Source: Psychrobacter sp. NZS113 (GTDB lineage Bacteria; Pseudomonadota; Gammaproteobacteria; Pseudomonadales; Moraxellaceae). Taken from it: DNA of 64,000 nucleotides. The notes under the pieces were generated by a model that did not search any database, was not told where the DNA came from, and worked only from the letters and a program-made list of their open reading frames with translations. A program made the position numbers and the translations under genes. Shown here piece by piece: positions 17,201 to 25,633 of the stretch (its first letter is position 1; every line of letters begins with the position of its first letter). The DNA lies in NCBI RefSeq assembly GCF_015864825.1, contig NZ_JADYWL010000005.1, forward strand, positions 248,001 to 312,000, given 5' to 3'.

Positions 17201-19491
17201 GCGATTCATCAGCCAAAGGGTTTGACGCTCAATCTACTAGCAAGCTGTACGTACGTCTTGATAAAGGTCGCTCGTTTGCTATGTATGGCGATCTAAAAAC
17301 CCAAATTGACAATGATGAAGGTATCAAGCTTGGTCAGTACAGTCGTACGCTAACAGGTGGTAAGGGTCAATATGAAAACGGCAAAACGCGTATTACTGCC
17401 TTTGCTGCCGAAACCAGCTCGTCACAGCGTGTTAGTGAAACCCGTGGCCTAGGTATTTCAGGCCCATACGACCTTGCCGATAATTTTGATGACGTATTAG
17501 AAAACTCTGAAACCGTAGAAATCATCACACGTGATGCGAACAATTCCGGAATTATTATCAGCCGTGAAACCCTAACATCACTATCAGATTACGAAATCGA
17601 CACCGTTAGCCGTAGTCTATACTTAAAGTCGCCTATTGCCAGCCAAGATGTTGACGGCAACCCTATTTATTTACGCATCACTATTGAGGTTGATGAAGGC
17701 GGCGAAAAATACTGGGTCGGCGGTGTGGCAGCAAAGCATCAACTGACAGACAAAGTCTCTGTCGGTGGTAGTTACATCAATAGTGATGACCCACTGAACA
17801 AAGAAGAGTTGGCCAGCATTAACAGTGTGGTGCGTTTTAACGACAAGTTAAAACTGGTTGCAGAATATGCCAAAAACACTGCAGAAAATCCTGATTATGA
17901 ATCAAGCAGTGTCATTGGTGATACCAATACCAAAGGCGATGCCTTACGCGTTGAGCTTAATTATAACGACAATAAGCAAACCCGCGCTAAAGCTTATTAC
18001 AGCAAAGCAGATGAAGGCTTTGTCACTGCGGCATCACCATTAACGTCTGGGCGTACTGAATCTGGTTTAAATGTTGTTCATACATTGGATAACGCTAAAA
18101 CATCGCTTAAGTTTGAAGGTGTTAGTAGTAAAGACCATACCACTGACGAGAGTATTGACGGCATACAAGCCACCGTTGAACAACGTTTGAGCACCAATAT
18201 TGTTGGTGAAGTAGGTGTGCGTTATTATAAAGAAGAAAATATCGACACCACAGATGACGATGTTTTCACAGACGATAGTAGCACCGATGTAAATCTTGAA
18301 GGCACCACCGCTCGTGCTCGTATTACTGCACGCCTACCTAAGCTGAATAACAGTTTGGTTTTTGCTGAATATGAACAAGACATTAGCAAAAGCTCACGCA
18401 ATGCTACGTCTGTGGGTGCCGAAACACCACTTGCTAACTTAGGCCGTTTATATGCGCGTCATGAGCTTATCAACGACTTGTCAGGCACTTATGGGCTTGA
18501 TGATACAGATGAGCACCAACATACTGTGGTGGGTTTTGACGCCAACTATATGAAAGACGGCAAAGTATATAGCGAATACCGTGCCAGCGATACCATTAGT
18601 GCGCGCGAAGCAGAAGCAGCCATCGGCCTTAAAAACAAATGGTATGTACAAGATGGTTTAACCTTGAATACCTTACTTGAGCGTGTAGAATCACTAGAAA
18701 AAGATGATGATGATGATGATGATGACGACAGTACCGCAACAGCAGTAGGATTTGGGGTTGAGTATCTTGCCAAAGAAAACTATAAGGCTTCAGGTCGACT
18801 AGAAAAACGTTGGGCCGATTCCAGCGATACCTTGCTAGGTAGTGCAGGCATCGCTTACCGTTATACCGATGATATTACCTTATTAGCCAAAGATATTTAT
18901 TCACAGATTGAATACGAGGATGGTTATCGCACTATCAACCGTTTTCAGCTGGGCGCAGCATACCGTGATTACAATAGTAACCAACTTGATATGTTAGCCA
19001 AGCTTGAGTATCGCTTAGATGACTATGCTACAGGCACTGACCCTTATAAAAAAGACACCATCGTTTGGTCATGGAATGGCAACTACCATCCAACTCGTGC
19101 GATGACATTGTCTGGACGCTATGCTGGTAAATATACAGAATATGATGCTGACAATATTGTCAGTGACAATACAGCACATGCGCTTTATGGTCGCGGTTTA
19201 TATGACATCAGTGAACGTTGGGATGTAGGTGTGCAGGCAGGCACTTACTGGAACAAGCAAGCGGAAGACATGTCTTATATGCTTGGTGCTGAAGTAGGAT
19301 ATAGTCCTATGACTAACTTGTGGTTGTCACTCGGTTATAACTTCATGGGATTCGAAGACGAAGATATCGCTTATGATGACACGACCCAACAAGGCGCATA
19401 CTTTAGACTACGCTTTAAGTTTGATGAAGATCTATTCAAACGTGAAGATCCACGCAAAAACACACGCCTAGTCAGTGACTCTACCTTATAG
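14278..19491 (+). CDS. Giant outer-membrane protein: DUF11, SdrD_B-like and Ig-like modules plus large C-terminal beta-barrel
   Basis: This 1737-residue protein has a signal peptide cut after 'MVHA' (about 35). Modules in order: an N-terminal module with an EF-hand-like loop 'DINKDGLIDAND' (D129); a two-Cys Ig-like module (about 205-330); DUF11 (about 340-465, 'VNYSITVKNDGSATAYDVEL'); an SdrD_B-like unit (about 474-578, 'GKVYHDINRDG ... TDSEGKYNFYGV'); a helical acidic linker; and an Ig/invasin-like stretch to about 890. From about 890 to the end runs a barrel of alternating strands, beginning near 'GRAAMFLKGKVRGDYLLTL' and 'YYPVYGDSS', ending 'GAYFRLRFKF' plus a short tail. A nine-Asp run (1476-1484) lies in a loop. 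The barrel (about 850 residues) is far bigger than an autotransporter barrel. It may anchor or export the neighbouring DUF11 proteins. Confidence 0.8.
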   Translation: MHHAISSSRNPRFRIGALTTLATSMLLMQANMVHAEDGKGVIDINNTASVSYHSADGSVQAGISNKVNITAFTLPQHAITLTQPLSKTVSVGATAEWINVLSNNGTYDETISLSYDYPSSLSNFKVYQDINKDGLIDANDLQITDLKQIKIGQGESIQLIVQALTDLSAADGDSADIKIGAVVLSDESITASVTDSLTIVAPSINFSSSSFSGTKSTSQVSESVYVEASFAQCNVQADQPDQVWITVTSPTTGDTYSLKALETGNNTGKYRLTAATANNANAVTDTIIQTLSNDILTAKLVACVAPSVGLNQQPSQTDLSYVTEQVSNKITITNDAASLQVTKEGDVKTAEFGDYVNYSITVKNDGSATAYDVELKDALPRGFAYVSGSLSYSSSTSQTTEFTTEGKYKVLSLGDMSSGESKSITYRVLIGSTALGGDGINRATATARNAQDQALVSREAQWPVEVSRGLMNTDGIIIGKVYHDINRDGIQQKEAGELGVAGIRIYMENGSFIVTDSEGKYNFYGVSAKTHVLKVDRTTLPRETELITQSNRNAGDAGSRFVDLKYGELHRADFAIVSGMADSTERLNEELVARSKSINAKNNALEQAIKSELVLEPDYDTDDDNVDASGCKSIDGLDQSISCDSAIINDLATFHEAKVDLAITTILPPAPKELEEYLKQVANNDVAFINLGEGQQLTSYKQLVQIQAPLGSNFTLYANGKAVSDELIGKTAEQEKQSVAAFDYYAVELKRGRNTLRGVAKDVTGKIISEQSIDVLTPDSLQAIDYRTQDYLVEADGMSEYQVVISLKDRDNRAFIPATALTIDTNIGRINLEDSNKNQAGTQVTVNGGELLVSVIAPSAPGKGELTIDTGSSKQVIPLQFTAKLRPLIAVGIVEGAISLKDFDGSSITDAQGAFEQELHEFAGNDDYSATGRAAMFLKGKVRGDYLLTLSYDSDKKGERLFRDIDPGEYYPVYGDSSAKGFDAQSTSKLYVRLDKGRSFAMYGDLKTQIDNDEGIKLGQYSRTLTGGKGQYENGKTRITAFAAETSSSQRVSETRGLGISGPYDLADNFDDVLENSETVEIITRDANNSGIIISRETLTSLSDYEIDTVSRSLYLKSPIASQDVDGNPIYLRITIEVDEGGEKYWVGGVAAKHQLTDKVSVGGSYINSDDPLNKEELASINSVVRFNDKLKLVAEYAKNTAENPDYESSSVIGDTNTKGDALRVELNYNDNKQTRAKAYYSKADEGFVTAASPLTSGRTESGLNVVHTLDNAKTSLKFEGVSSKDHTTDESIDGIQATVEQRLSTNIVGEVGVRYYKEENIDTTDDDVFTDDSSTDVNLEGTTARARITARLPKLNNSLVFAEYEQDISKSSRNATSVGAETPLANLGRLYARHELINDLSGTYGLDDTDEHQHTVVGFDANYMKDGKVYSEYRASDTISAREAEAAIGLKNKWYVQDGLTLNTLLERVESLEKDDDDDDDDDSTATAVGFGVEYLAKENYKASGRLEKRWADSSDTLLGSAGIAYRYTDDITLLAKDIYSQIEYEDGYRTINRFQLGAAYRDYNSNQLDMLAKLEYRLDDYATGTDPYKKDTIVWSWNGNYHPTRAMTLSGRYAGKYTEYDADNIVSDNTAHALYGRGLYDISERWDVGVQAGTYWNKQAEDMSYMLGAEVGYSPMTNLWLSLGYNFMGFEDEDIAYDDTTQQGAYFRLRFKFDEDLFKREDPRKNTRLVSDSTL
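18703..18729 (+). repeat. GAT/GAC codon run encoding nine aspartates
   Basis: Seven GAT followed by two GAC codons in frame within the barrel part of the giant outer-membrane gene. It is a simple trinucleotide run, probably in an extracellular loop, whose length could vary by slippage without a frameshift. Confidence 0.9.
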
Positions 19492-19496
19492 TTTGA

Positions 19497-19529
19497 CAAC
19501 ATTGTTCTCAGATACTGATGACAATGTTG
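19497..19529 (+). other. Intercistronic hairpin after the barrel gene
   Basis: CAACATTGT/ACAATGTTG outer stem (19497-19505 with 19521-19529), a 2x2 internal loop, then TCAG/CTGA around ATA. There is no T-tract. It resembles the hairpin at 14181-14213 in being a non-terminator structure between cistrons of the same cluster. Confidence 0.6.
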
Positions 19530-19626
19530 CACTGACTCTGTTATTTGTCATCAGCTGATAGGCCTTAAATCTAGCCATAATAATGATAAATATCAATACT
19601 TATTACCTTAATACAAGGTTTGCATC

Positions 19627-20400
19627 ATGTTTAAATCTGTCATTAAAGCCATTTCGTGCAAACAGCCAATATATACTGCACTCTCGGCAGCAGTCCTGCT
19701 AACCATTGTCTCACCCGTTTTAGCAGAAAGTCATACTGCACAGATCGTAGACAAGCATAGCACTACTGATTGTCGTAATGATGCTCAAGCTCAAGTGCCT
19801 TCTTATAGGTACCAAAGTAATGAGCAACGCGTCCTGAACTGTATGGTAGCCCAGCTAAAACCTTACCAACAAGCCGATAAAACCGCGCAGCAGCAGTATC
19901 TTGCTTATAAGGCACAAGCATGGCTAAACTATGCTATTCATCAAGACAGTATGAATAGCAAATCGCCTGCTGGTAGCATGGCGACAGAAATGGCCGAACC
20001 TATACTACAAGCGCTAGAGACTGATACGACACAAAAAATTGCCCTAGACCAAGATATACCTGCCCACTCTGCTCTCATGCGTCCTGATCTATGGGCAACT
20101 TTAAGTGCTCTCAAAGAGAGCAATGGTATCGTCTCAGCACCACGCGAGATAGCTTTTAGCGAAGTGGCCCTCATTTGGGCAGCCACCAATCAATGTGAAC
20201 GTGGCTGGCGAGAGTCAAGTATGCACTTTCGTATGGCAGACCGCTGGCTTGAGCAAGCACGCGAGGCTTATGTGAATGCGCACGATTCACAGACCAATGT
20301 GAATTTAGAACAGCTAATCGTCCGTTATTATAAGCAGTATGCCCCTTTGGACACGGGTCATGATGTCTGCCGAGGACAAGTGTTAATTTCGATTTCATAA
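19627..20400 (+). CDS. Exported helical protein, like the N-terminal part of some OmpA-family proteins
   Basis: This 257-residue protein has a signal peptide ending 'SPVLA' (about 33). The mature part is mostly helical with four cysteines. The segments 'YLAYKAQAWLNYAIHQ', 'MRPDLWATLSALKE' and 'CERGWRESSMHFRMADRWL' recall the helical region N-terminal to the peptidoglycan-binding domain in some OmpA-family proteins. The OmpA domain itself is absent here. It ends the DUF11 cluster, 135 bp after the barrel gene, and a bidirectional terminator follows. A periplasmic helper for the barrel protein is a reasonable inference; no activity is evident. The gene looks real; the family link is moderate. 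Confidence 0.65.
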   Translation: MFKSVIKAISCKQPIYTALSAAVLLTIVSPVLAESHTAQIVDKHSTTDCRNDAQAQVPSYRYQSNEQRVLNCMVAQLKPYQQADKTAQQQYLAYKAQAWLNYAIHQDSMNSKSPAGSMATEMAEPILQALETDTTQKIALDQDIPAHSALMRPDLWATLSALKESNGIVSAPREIAFSEVALIWAATNQCERGWRESSMHFRMADRWLEQAREAYVNAHDSQTNVNLEQLIVRYYKQYAPLDTGHDVCRGQVLISIS

Positions 20401-20462
20401 AACCATTCTATAAAACGACTGTAGCCGTATTGATAGCCATCCCTCCTAAATATAGTAAACAC

Positions 20463-20492
20463 AAAAAAGCCGACATACTATGTCGGCTTTTT
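20463..20492. terminator. Bidirectional terminator
   Basis: AAAAAAGCCGACATA / TATGTCGGCTTTTT hairpin between the convergent exported-protein gene and TetR gene, with T runs on both strands. Confidence 0.88.
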
Positions 20493-20516
20493 CTATATAT
20501 TCGTGAAGCAATCGTT

Positions 20517-21215
20517 CTACACTGATACTTTTTTACGTGGTAGCTTTTCTGGTAGGTAGCAACGTAAATAGGCAATAAATGCAGTGTTCGCTTCTTGGAT
20601 ATAGTCATCAGTGATTTTCTGATGACGGCGATAAGATAACGTAAATATAGAGTTGATAATGCTATAAGCAATTAACAAGGTATCTTGGATGTCATGGAAA
20701 CCTGGCATCTCATAACGTTCTGATAGACGCTTATAAACCAAATCAACGATCTGATGGTTGATGTCTTCACCAAAACTATCACCTTCAAAATCAGGCGTGT
20801 TAGTGTCATAGATGAGCTTTGCTTTGGTTTCATCCTTATGGAATATCGTCACACACTGGTCAATCAGTGCGGTCAAATAACCCTGCCATCTATCATAACT
20901 ACCAACATCAACCGTTTCTACTATTTCTAATATTTCAATGGCATTCAAAAAGCGTAATGCTAAAAATATTGCTTCGATATTAGGAAAGAAATGATAAGCA
21001 GATGCTCTTGGAATACCTGCTTCTTCACAGACAGCAGCCAAGGTAATATCATTGATGGGTAATGTTTCACTCAGCTTTTTTGCACCAGCCAACAGTTTTT
21101 GACGGCGTGCACGGCCTTGCTGACTCGTAAACTTAAATTTATTTGGTACAAGCTTTTTTGCCAGCTCCGAGTCTACCAACACGTCTTCAATCTTTTCGTC
21201 TTTATTTTCGCTCAT
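20517..21215 (-). CDS. TetR/AcrR family transcriptional regulator
   Basis: This 232-residue protein has a TetR HTH at about residues 53-84 ('DITLAAVCEEAGIPRASAYH' then 'FFPNIEAIFLAL'). An unusually long, charged N-terminal arm of about 35 residues comes before it, with a variable helical ligand domain after. The SD-like AAGAGA lies before ATG. It stands alone, convergent with the DUF11 cluster and well separated from the next minus-strand gene, so its target is not obvious. The family is sure; the effector is unknown. Confidence 0.88.
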   Translation of the reverse strand: MSENKDEKIEDVLVDSELAKKLVPNKFKFTSQQGRARRQKLLAGAKKLSETLPINDITLAAVCEEAGIPRASAYHFFPNIEAIFLALRFLNAIEILEIVETVDVGSYDRWQGYLTALIDQCVTIFHKDETKAKLIYDTNTPDFEGDSFGEDINHQIVDLVYKRLSERYEMPGFHDIQDTLLIAYSIINSIFTLSYRRHQKITDDYIQEANTAFIAYLRCYLPEKLPRKKVSV

Positions 21216-21462
21216 TATAAGTCTCTTAAAGTTACACCCTATTTTATAAATACAATTTTCACTGGATAATATTTATCCGAAATGAAAGAATCACATCCTA
21301 TTAGTGATTAATATAGCGTCAATATGAGCGCTACTACATCTAAAGGAGACGCATCATAAACGCTTGTACACCATCAAGCAAGGGAGATAAATGGGTTAAA
21401 AATAATGTGTAGATCAACAATTTAATAGAGTTGACCGCTTAGTGCAATTTAATATATTAAAA

Positions 21463-22491
21463 CTAATTATTAAGTTTTATTTTCGCTCTTATAATACCAT
21501 GATCAGTGACTCTATCTGCATAATCCCATTTTAAATGATCATTGAAATAGTCCACCCTTTCAACCTGACCGAGCGAAAACTTACTGTCAGGCAAAAACTC
21601 TTCTGAAACGAACAACTGATCAATGATTTCTGGCATGCCTTGATATATATGGGTATATGCCACATCTTTCATCCAGCCATAGCGTGATTGAATTCGAGCA
21701 GCATCGAACAATGCGATATCGCGCATGCTTTTGTCGTAGTTGACTTCACCCGTTTCAGCCATTAATTGGGTGGTTACGCTACCTGTGACATCATTCATAT
21801 CACCTAACAAAATCAATGGCTCATGAGTATGCTGCAGACGCTCTATAATAGACATACGAATAGAAGCGGCTTCTGCGGCACGCATACATAAACTGCGCAG
21901 TTTGGCACGAACTCTGATATTAGGATCGTCCATATCTTCTAACAGGCTGCCATTTTTATCACGTAAGAAAAAAGCACGCTTACTCTTAAGATGAGCAGTG
22001 ATAATCGTTATTGGTTGGCCATATGCATCAACACGTACAACCAACGGAGGACGATTGAATCGCTGATAAGGACCAATATCAGGAACATCAATTACCGCCT
22101 TGGGTAAAATCTCTTCTAACAAACTACTTTCTAGTTGCTCAAAACGGCTGATAATACCTACAGCAGGCGTATTTTGTGCCCCTTTGCCTTGGGTATAAGG
22201 ACTCGACATATCATTACTGGCCAATGGAATGACCACATGCTCTGCCTTAAACCCTAACGATACTGCCAATGCTTCGAGCGCTTCACTATCCCATACTTCT
22301 TGCACAGCGATGATATCAGCATGTGCTTTTGATAGTAAATCATTAATACCGTGTAATTTATGCTCATACTCATTGTTATTATAAGCGGGGGCATTCTCGT
22401 AATAGATACGATTGGGGTTGGCAAAATTGAGCAAATTAGCAGTAGCTATATAAAACTGCTTTGTATTATTCTCTTTTACATTATTAGTCAT
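21463..22491 (-). CDS. Endonuclease/exonuclease/phosphatase (EEP) superfamily hydrolase
   Basis: This 342-residue protein carries the EEP motifs: 'IATANLLNF' (metal/phosphate Asn), 'ADIIAVQEVW' (catalytic Glu), 'ITIITAHLKS' (His), 'LILLGDMND' (Asp/Asn pair), 'IDQLFVS' and the closing 'TDHGII' (Asp-His). All catalytic positions of the DNase I-like fold are present. There is no signal peptide, so it should be cytoplasmic. Family members cleave DNA, RNA, phospholipids or inositol phosphates, and the substrate cannot be told from sequence. SD AGTAGG lies 7 nt before ATG. It is monocistronic by spacing. Confidence 0.85.
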   Translation of the reverse strand: MTNNVKENNTKQFYIATANLLNFANPNRIYYENAPAYNNNEYEHKLHGINDLLSKAHADIIAVQEVWDSEALEALAVSLGFKAEHVVIPLASNDMSSPYTQGKGAQNTPAVGIISRFEQLESSLLEEILPKAVIDVPDIGPYQRFNRPPLVVRVDAYGQPITIITAHLKSKRAFFLRDKNGSLLEDMDDPNIRVRAKLRSLCMRAAEAASIRMSIIERLQHTHEPLILLGDMNDVTGSVTTQLMAETGEVNYDKSMRDIALFDAARIQSRYGWMKDVAYTHIYQGMPEIIDQLFVSEEFLPDSKFSLGQVERVDYFNDHLKWDYADRVTDHGIIRAKIKLNN

Positions 22492-22577
22492 GGATTACCT
22501 ACTATTAATATTCTTAACATTTGTTTTTAATAGTGTTTTTTGGAAATAACATGCATTTATAACAAACAATATACAGT

Positions 22578-22610
22578 AAAAAAGCCCCCAAAGAAATCTT
22601 TGAGAGCTTT
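22578..22610 (-). terminator. Terminator of the glycine-zipper gene
   Basis: On the minus strand AAAGCTCTCAAAG / CTTTGGGGGCTTT form a 13-bp stem with two G-T wobbles, followed by a T run. It lies about 180 bp after the glycine-zipper gene stop. Confidence 0.65.
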
Positions 22611-22788
22611 GAAACTGCATAAATCTAAGTTATTCTGTGCATTAATATAGCAATATCTACAACTTTACTAAATTTGGTGATGAGAGAGTAAGCTTATACA
22701 CTGTATGCTTACTTACACTTAATGTACTGTTAGTTTTAACTAGTTGATTTTAGTCTACTAATTAGCACAAACCGTTGCATAAATTTTG

Positions 22789-23301
22789 TTACGATACACG
22801 GTTCCATGCGTCACGCGATGCTCTACGTGCTTCGTTCCACTCCATACGCGACTCGCCTTTCACTTCGTGCCATGAACGCTCTAAATCTGATTCATGATCT
22901 TCGAAACGAGCATCTGCGGGATAACGAGCACGGTTAGCATAACCTACTGCATAGGCTGGATGTAAGTCGCGGTCGAAGTCATAACCTTCTTTATAATAAT
23001 CTACATTGGCATGCTCTGCACGCCAATACGCTTCTTCATGGGTAGGATCGATAGCTTCTGCTGCTGCATGCCCAGCGCCACCGCCGACGATAGCACCAAT
23101 AGCACCACCGATTAAAGTACCTAGTGGACCCGCCATTGTACCAATAGCTGCACCTGCTGCTGCACCGCCTACACCACCGATACCTGTTCCTAATGGATGT
23201 GAGCCTGGCTCACCAGTGATAACGTCAGCATTTAGATCTTGCTTTGCTTCTTTTGACATATGTTTTACTTCACTGCGATCAATACTGTCATGGTTACTCA
23301 T
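22789..23301 (-). CDS. Glycine-zipper domain protein
   Basis: This 170-residue protein has a hydrophilic N-terminus, then a glycine-zipper region at about 38-80 ('GTGIGGVGGAAAGAAIG' and 'LIGGAIGAIVGGGAGHAAAE'). That region can form two tight membrane-inserting helices. A conserved charged C-terminal part rich in Tyr, Trp and acidic residues follows ('EEAYWRAEHANVDYYKEGYD', 'YAVGYANRARYP'). Proteins of this shape are widespread in Proteobacteria and often stress-induced or abundant in stationary phase; no biochemical function is known. There is no classical signal peptide. SD AAGGAT precedes ATG and a terminator follows. Confidence 0.8.
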   Translation of the reverse strand: MSNHDSIDRSEVKHMSKEAKQDLNADVITGEPGSHPLGTGIGGVGGAAAGAAIGTMAGPLGTLIGGAIGAIVGGGAGHAAAEAIDPTHEEAYWRAEHANVDYYKEGYDFDRDLHPAYAVGYANRARYPADARFEDHESDLERSWHEVKGESRMEWNEARRASRDAWNRVS

Positions 23302-23596
23302 ATTATTATCCTTAATTATTTGTTATATATTAGATTTATTAAGTGCTCGTTTTTAAATCATGAATCTTAGAATTGCCAATTTATCAGTTACTGAAGAATC
23401 AGCACGTTTGCTTAATTCGACTAAAGTATAAGAATTTATGGATAACAACAGATAGGCAGATTATGTAAACTGTGTCCAAGTTACGATTGCGTTGCGTTAC
23501 AGCCTGTATCTTTATAACGTTTTTGTGGAATACTCGACAACGTTAAGTAATCTTCCGTTAAATAATTACAGCGCTTGGATGATCCTACTTAACTAT

Positions 23597-25180
23597 TTAT
23601 ATCGTTCTTAGGGCTCGCTCAACAGCTTGTTTCCACTTATTAAGGTGTTGCTCGCGAATATCGCTAGACATTGTAGGTTCAAAAATCCGCTCAACTTGCC
23701 ATGATGCTCGCATCGTTGTTTCATCATACAGTCCAGTTTTTAGACCTGCTAGTAATGCAGCTCCTTTGGCAGTAATTTCTGTGTCTCTCGGGCGCAGTAC
23801 TGGCACATTTAATAGGTCGGCCTGAAACTGCATCAACAAGTCATTGTTGGCCGCGCCGCCGTCTACTCTCAGCTCAGTCAGCGGATGAGGGCTGTCTTTT
23901 TGCATGGCAATGAGGACATCGTAAGTTTGATAAGCCACTGCTTCTAGAGCTGCACGCGCAATATGAGATTTGGTTGTACCACGGCTCATGCCCGTGATAC
24001 TCGCGCTGATATCAGAGCGCCAATAAGGTGCACCCAGTCCTGTAAATGCAGGTAGCAAAACCACATCCTCACTACTGTCTACCTGCCGTGCCAAATCTTC
24101 AACATCGCTGCTTTTTTGAATCATACCCAGATTATCGCGTAGCCACTGGACGATCGCGCCCGCCATAAAAACACTGCCCTCTAACGCATAGGTCACTTCT
24201 TTTTTGGGTGGCTGTAGCATACGCTTGCCTGATTGAACAATTTGATCAAACGATAAATTCTCTGAACGAGTTGGCACAGGTTTTCTTTGCCAAGCGATGG
24301 TCGTCAATAATTTATGCTCACTGAGTTTTGGTTTTTGGCCAATATTCATCAGCATAAAACACCCTGTACCATAAGTGTTTTTTGCCATACCAGCATCGAG
24401 GCAGCCTTGCCCAAAAAGCGCTGCTTGCTGGTCACCCAATACCGCATGGATGGGTATCTGCTTGGCAAATAGACCTTTTTTAGTTTTGCCAAAATCACCA
24501 TCAGAAGGCAGAACTTTTGGCAATATATTCATGGGTATCGAAAACCTCGCACACAGCGACTCGGACCATGCCAGCTTATGGATGTCATAAAGTAACGTAC
24601 GAGAAGCATTGGTCACATCAATGACATGCTCTCCGCCAGTCAGTTTGTAGATAAGCCAACTGTCTATGGTACCGACCGCTATTTCACCTTTATTAGCACG
24701 CACGCTCAGTTTAGGATTGTTTTCAAGCAACCAAGCAATTTTACTCGCGCTAAAATAAGGGTCTAAACGCAAGCCTGTGATACGCTGTACTTCACTTGCC
24801 ATGTCTTCATCAATATCATTAGTCGCCCCTTCAGCAGCCAATGTTTGACAATAGCGTTCCGTACGGCGATCTTGCCAAATAATAGCAGGCGCTAAGGGCT
24901 TGCCCGTTTGCTTATCCCAAATAACAATAGACTCACGCTGATTGGTAATTGCAATACTGTCGACATCGGTAGCAAGTAGGCCTGCCCGATTGATTACATC
25001 ATGCGCACAGCTTATCTGAGTCTGCCAAATTTGTTGTGCATCTTGCTCGACATATCCAGCTTTTGGCGTTTGCAGCGTTGTAGGCTGCTGTACCATCTTT
25101 ATTGGACTTGCATGGTCATCGTACAATATCGCGCGACTCGATGTTGTCCCTTGATCTAAAGCCAAAATATATCCTGCCAT
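23597..25180 (-). CDS. glpK: Glycerol kinase
   Basis: It phosphorylates glycerol with ATP to sn-glycerol 3-phosphate. FGGY-kinase features are clear: 'YILALDQGTTSSRAILYD' (phosphate-1 loop), 'GYVEQDAQQIWQTQI', 'NQRESIVIWD', 'IIWQDRRT', 'DQQAALFGQGC', 'NTYGTGCFMLMN', and the C-terminal 'VDGGAANNDLLMQFQADLL'. I choose ATG at 25180 (about 527 residues). A GTG three codons upstream directly abuts the SD (AGAAGG), whereas this ATG sits 8 nt from it. glpF and glpD are not adjacent, so the gene stands apart from a glp operon. A poorly conserved insertion near 'ARSENLSFDQ' equivalents makes it slightly longer than E. coli GlpK (502). Confidence 0.95.
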   Translation of the reverse strand: MAGYILALDQGTTSSRAILYDDHASPIKMVQQPTTLQTPKAGYVEQDAQQIWQTQISCAHDVINRAGLLATDVDSIAITNQRESIVIWDKQTGKPLAPAIIWQDRRTERYCQTLAAEGATNDIDEDMASEVQRITGLRLDPYFSASKIAWLLENNPKLSVRANKGEIAVGTIDSWLIYKLTGGEHVIDVTNASRTLLYDIHKLAWSESLCARFSIPMNILPKVLPSDGDFGKTKKGLFAKQIPIHAVLGDQQAALFGQGCLDAGMAKNTYGTGCFMLMNIGQKPKLSEHKLLTTIAWQRKPVPTRSENLSFDQIVQSGKRMLQPPKKEVTYALEGSVFMAGAIVQWLRDNLGMIQKSSDVEDLARQVDSSEDVVLLPAFTGLGAPYWRSDISASITGMSRGTTKSHIARAALEAVAYQTYDVLIAMQKDSPHPLTELRVDGGAANNDLLMQFQADLLNVPVLRPRDTEITAKGAALLAGLKTGLYDETTMRASWQVERIFEPTMSSDIREQHLNKWKQAVERALRTI

Positions 25181-25633
25181 GCCACTCACCTTCTACTGGT
25201 ATTGTTTATACGATTTATTAATTGGTGTATTGATTCACTGATTCGTTATGTATTACTGCGTACATTACCTAATAATGTCATTTAAAAATAATAATTATTT
25301 AGTAATGATTTGCTCAATCCTAAAAATACGCCACCCATGCTATTCGCTATCACGTTACTTATAAACGAATATTTTAAAACTAAATCGGTTCTCTATCATA
25401 CTGCTATTGACTATACAATAGAAAACAGGAGAATATTGAGCATTGACCCGTCACCATTGTGGCACTACAGTGTACGCTTTGTTATTGATAACAAAGTTCT
25501 GGTCTCTGCAATAAACTAATATTTCGACTTTTTTCCATCGGTAAATAGCTACAATGGTTCATACTTTCGCTATATTTAAGACGTTATCTGACACCAAAAC
25601 ACCTCGTATTCTAATTAATGGCTTATGTGACTT
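25181..25633. other. Divergent intergenic region glpK / TolC-like gene
   Basis: A+T-rich. It holds a 20-bp inverted repeat (25477-25496, listed separately). A possible 69-codon frame at 25310-25519 has no family features and overlaps the inverted repeat, so no gene is called. Confidence 0.5.
25477..25496. promoter_or_regulatory. Inverted repeat, candidate operator
   Basis: CTTTGTTAT-TG-ATAACAAAG: 9-bp perfect arms, 2-nt spacer, 138 bp before the TolC-like ATG. The size and symmetry fit a dimeric repressor or activator site. No regulator gene is adjacent, so the binding protein is unknown. Confidence 0.45.

Noticed and set aside
25310-25519. 69-codon frame between glpK and the TolC-like gene
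   Set aside because: No SD, no domain or membrane pattern, and it overlaps the 20-bp inverted repeat; more likely intergenic DNA.
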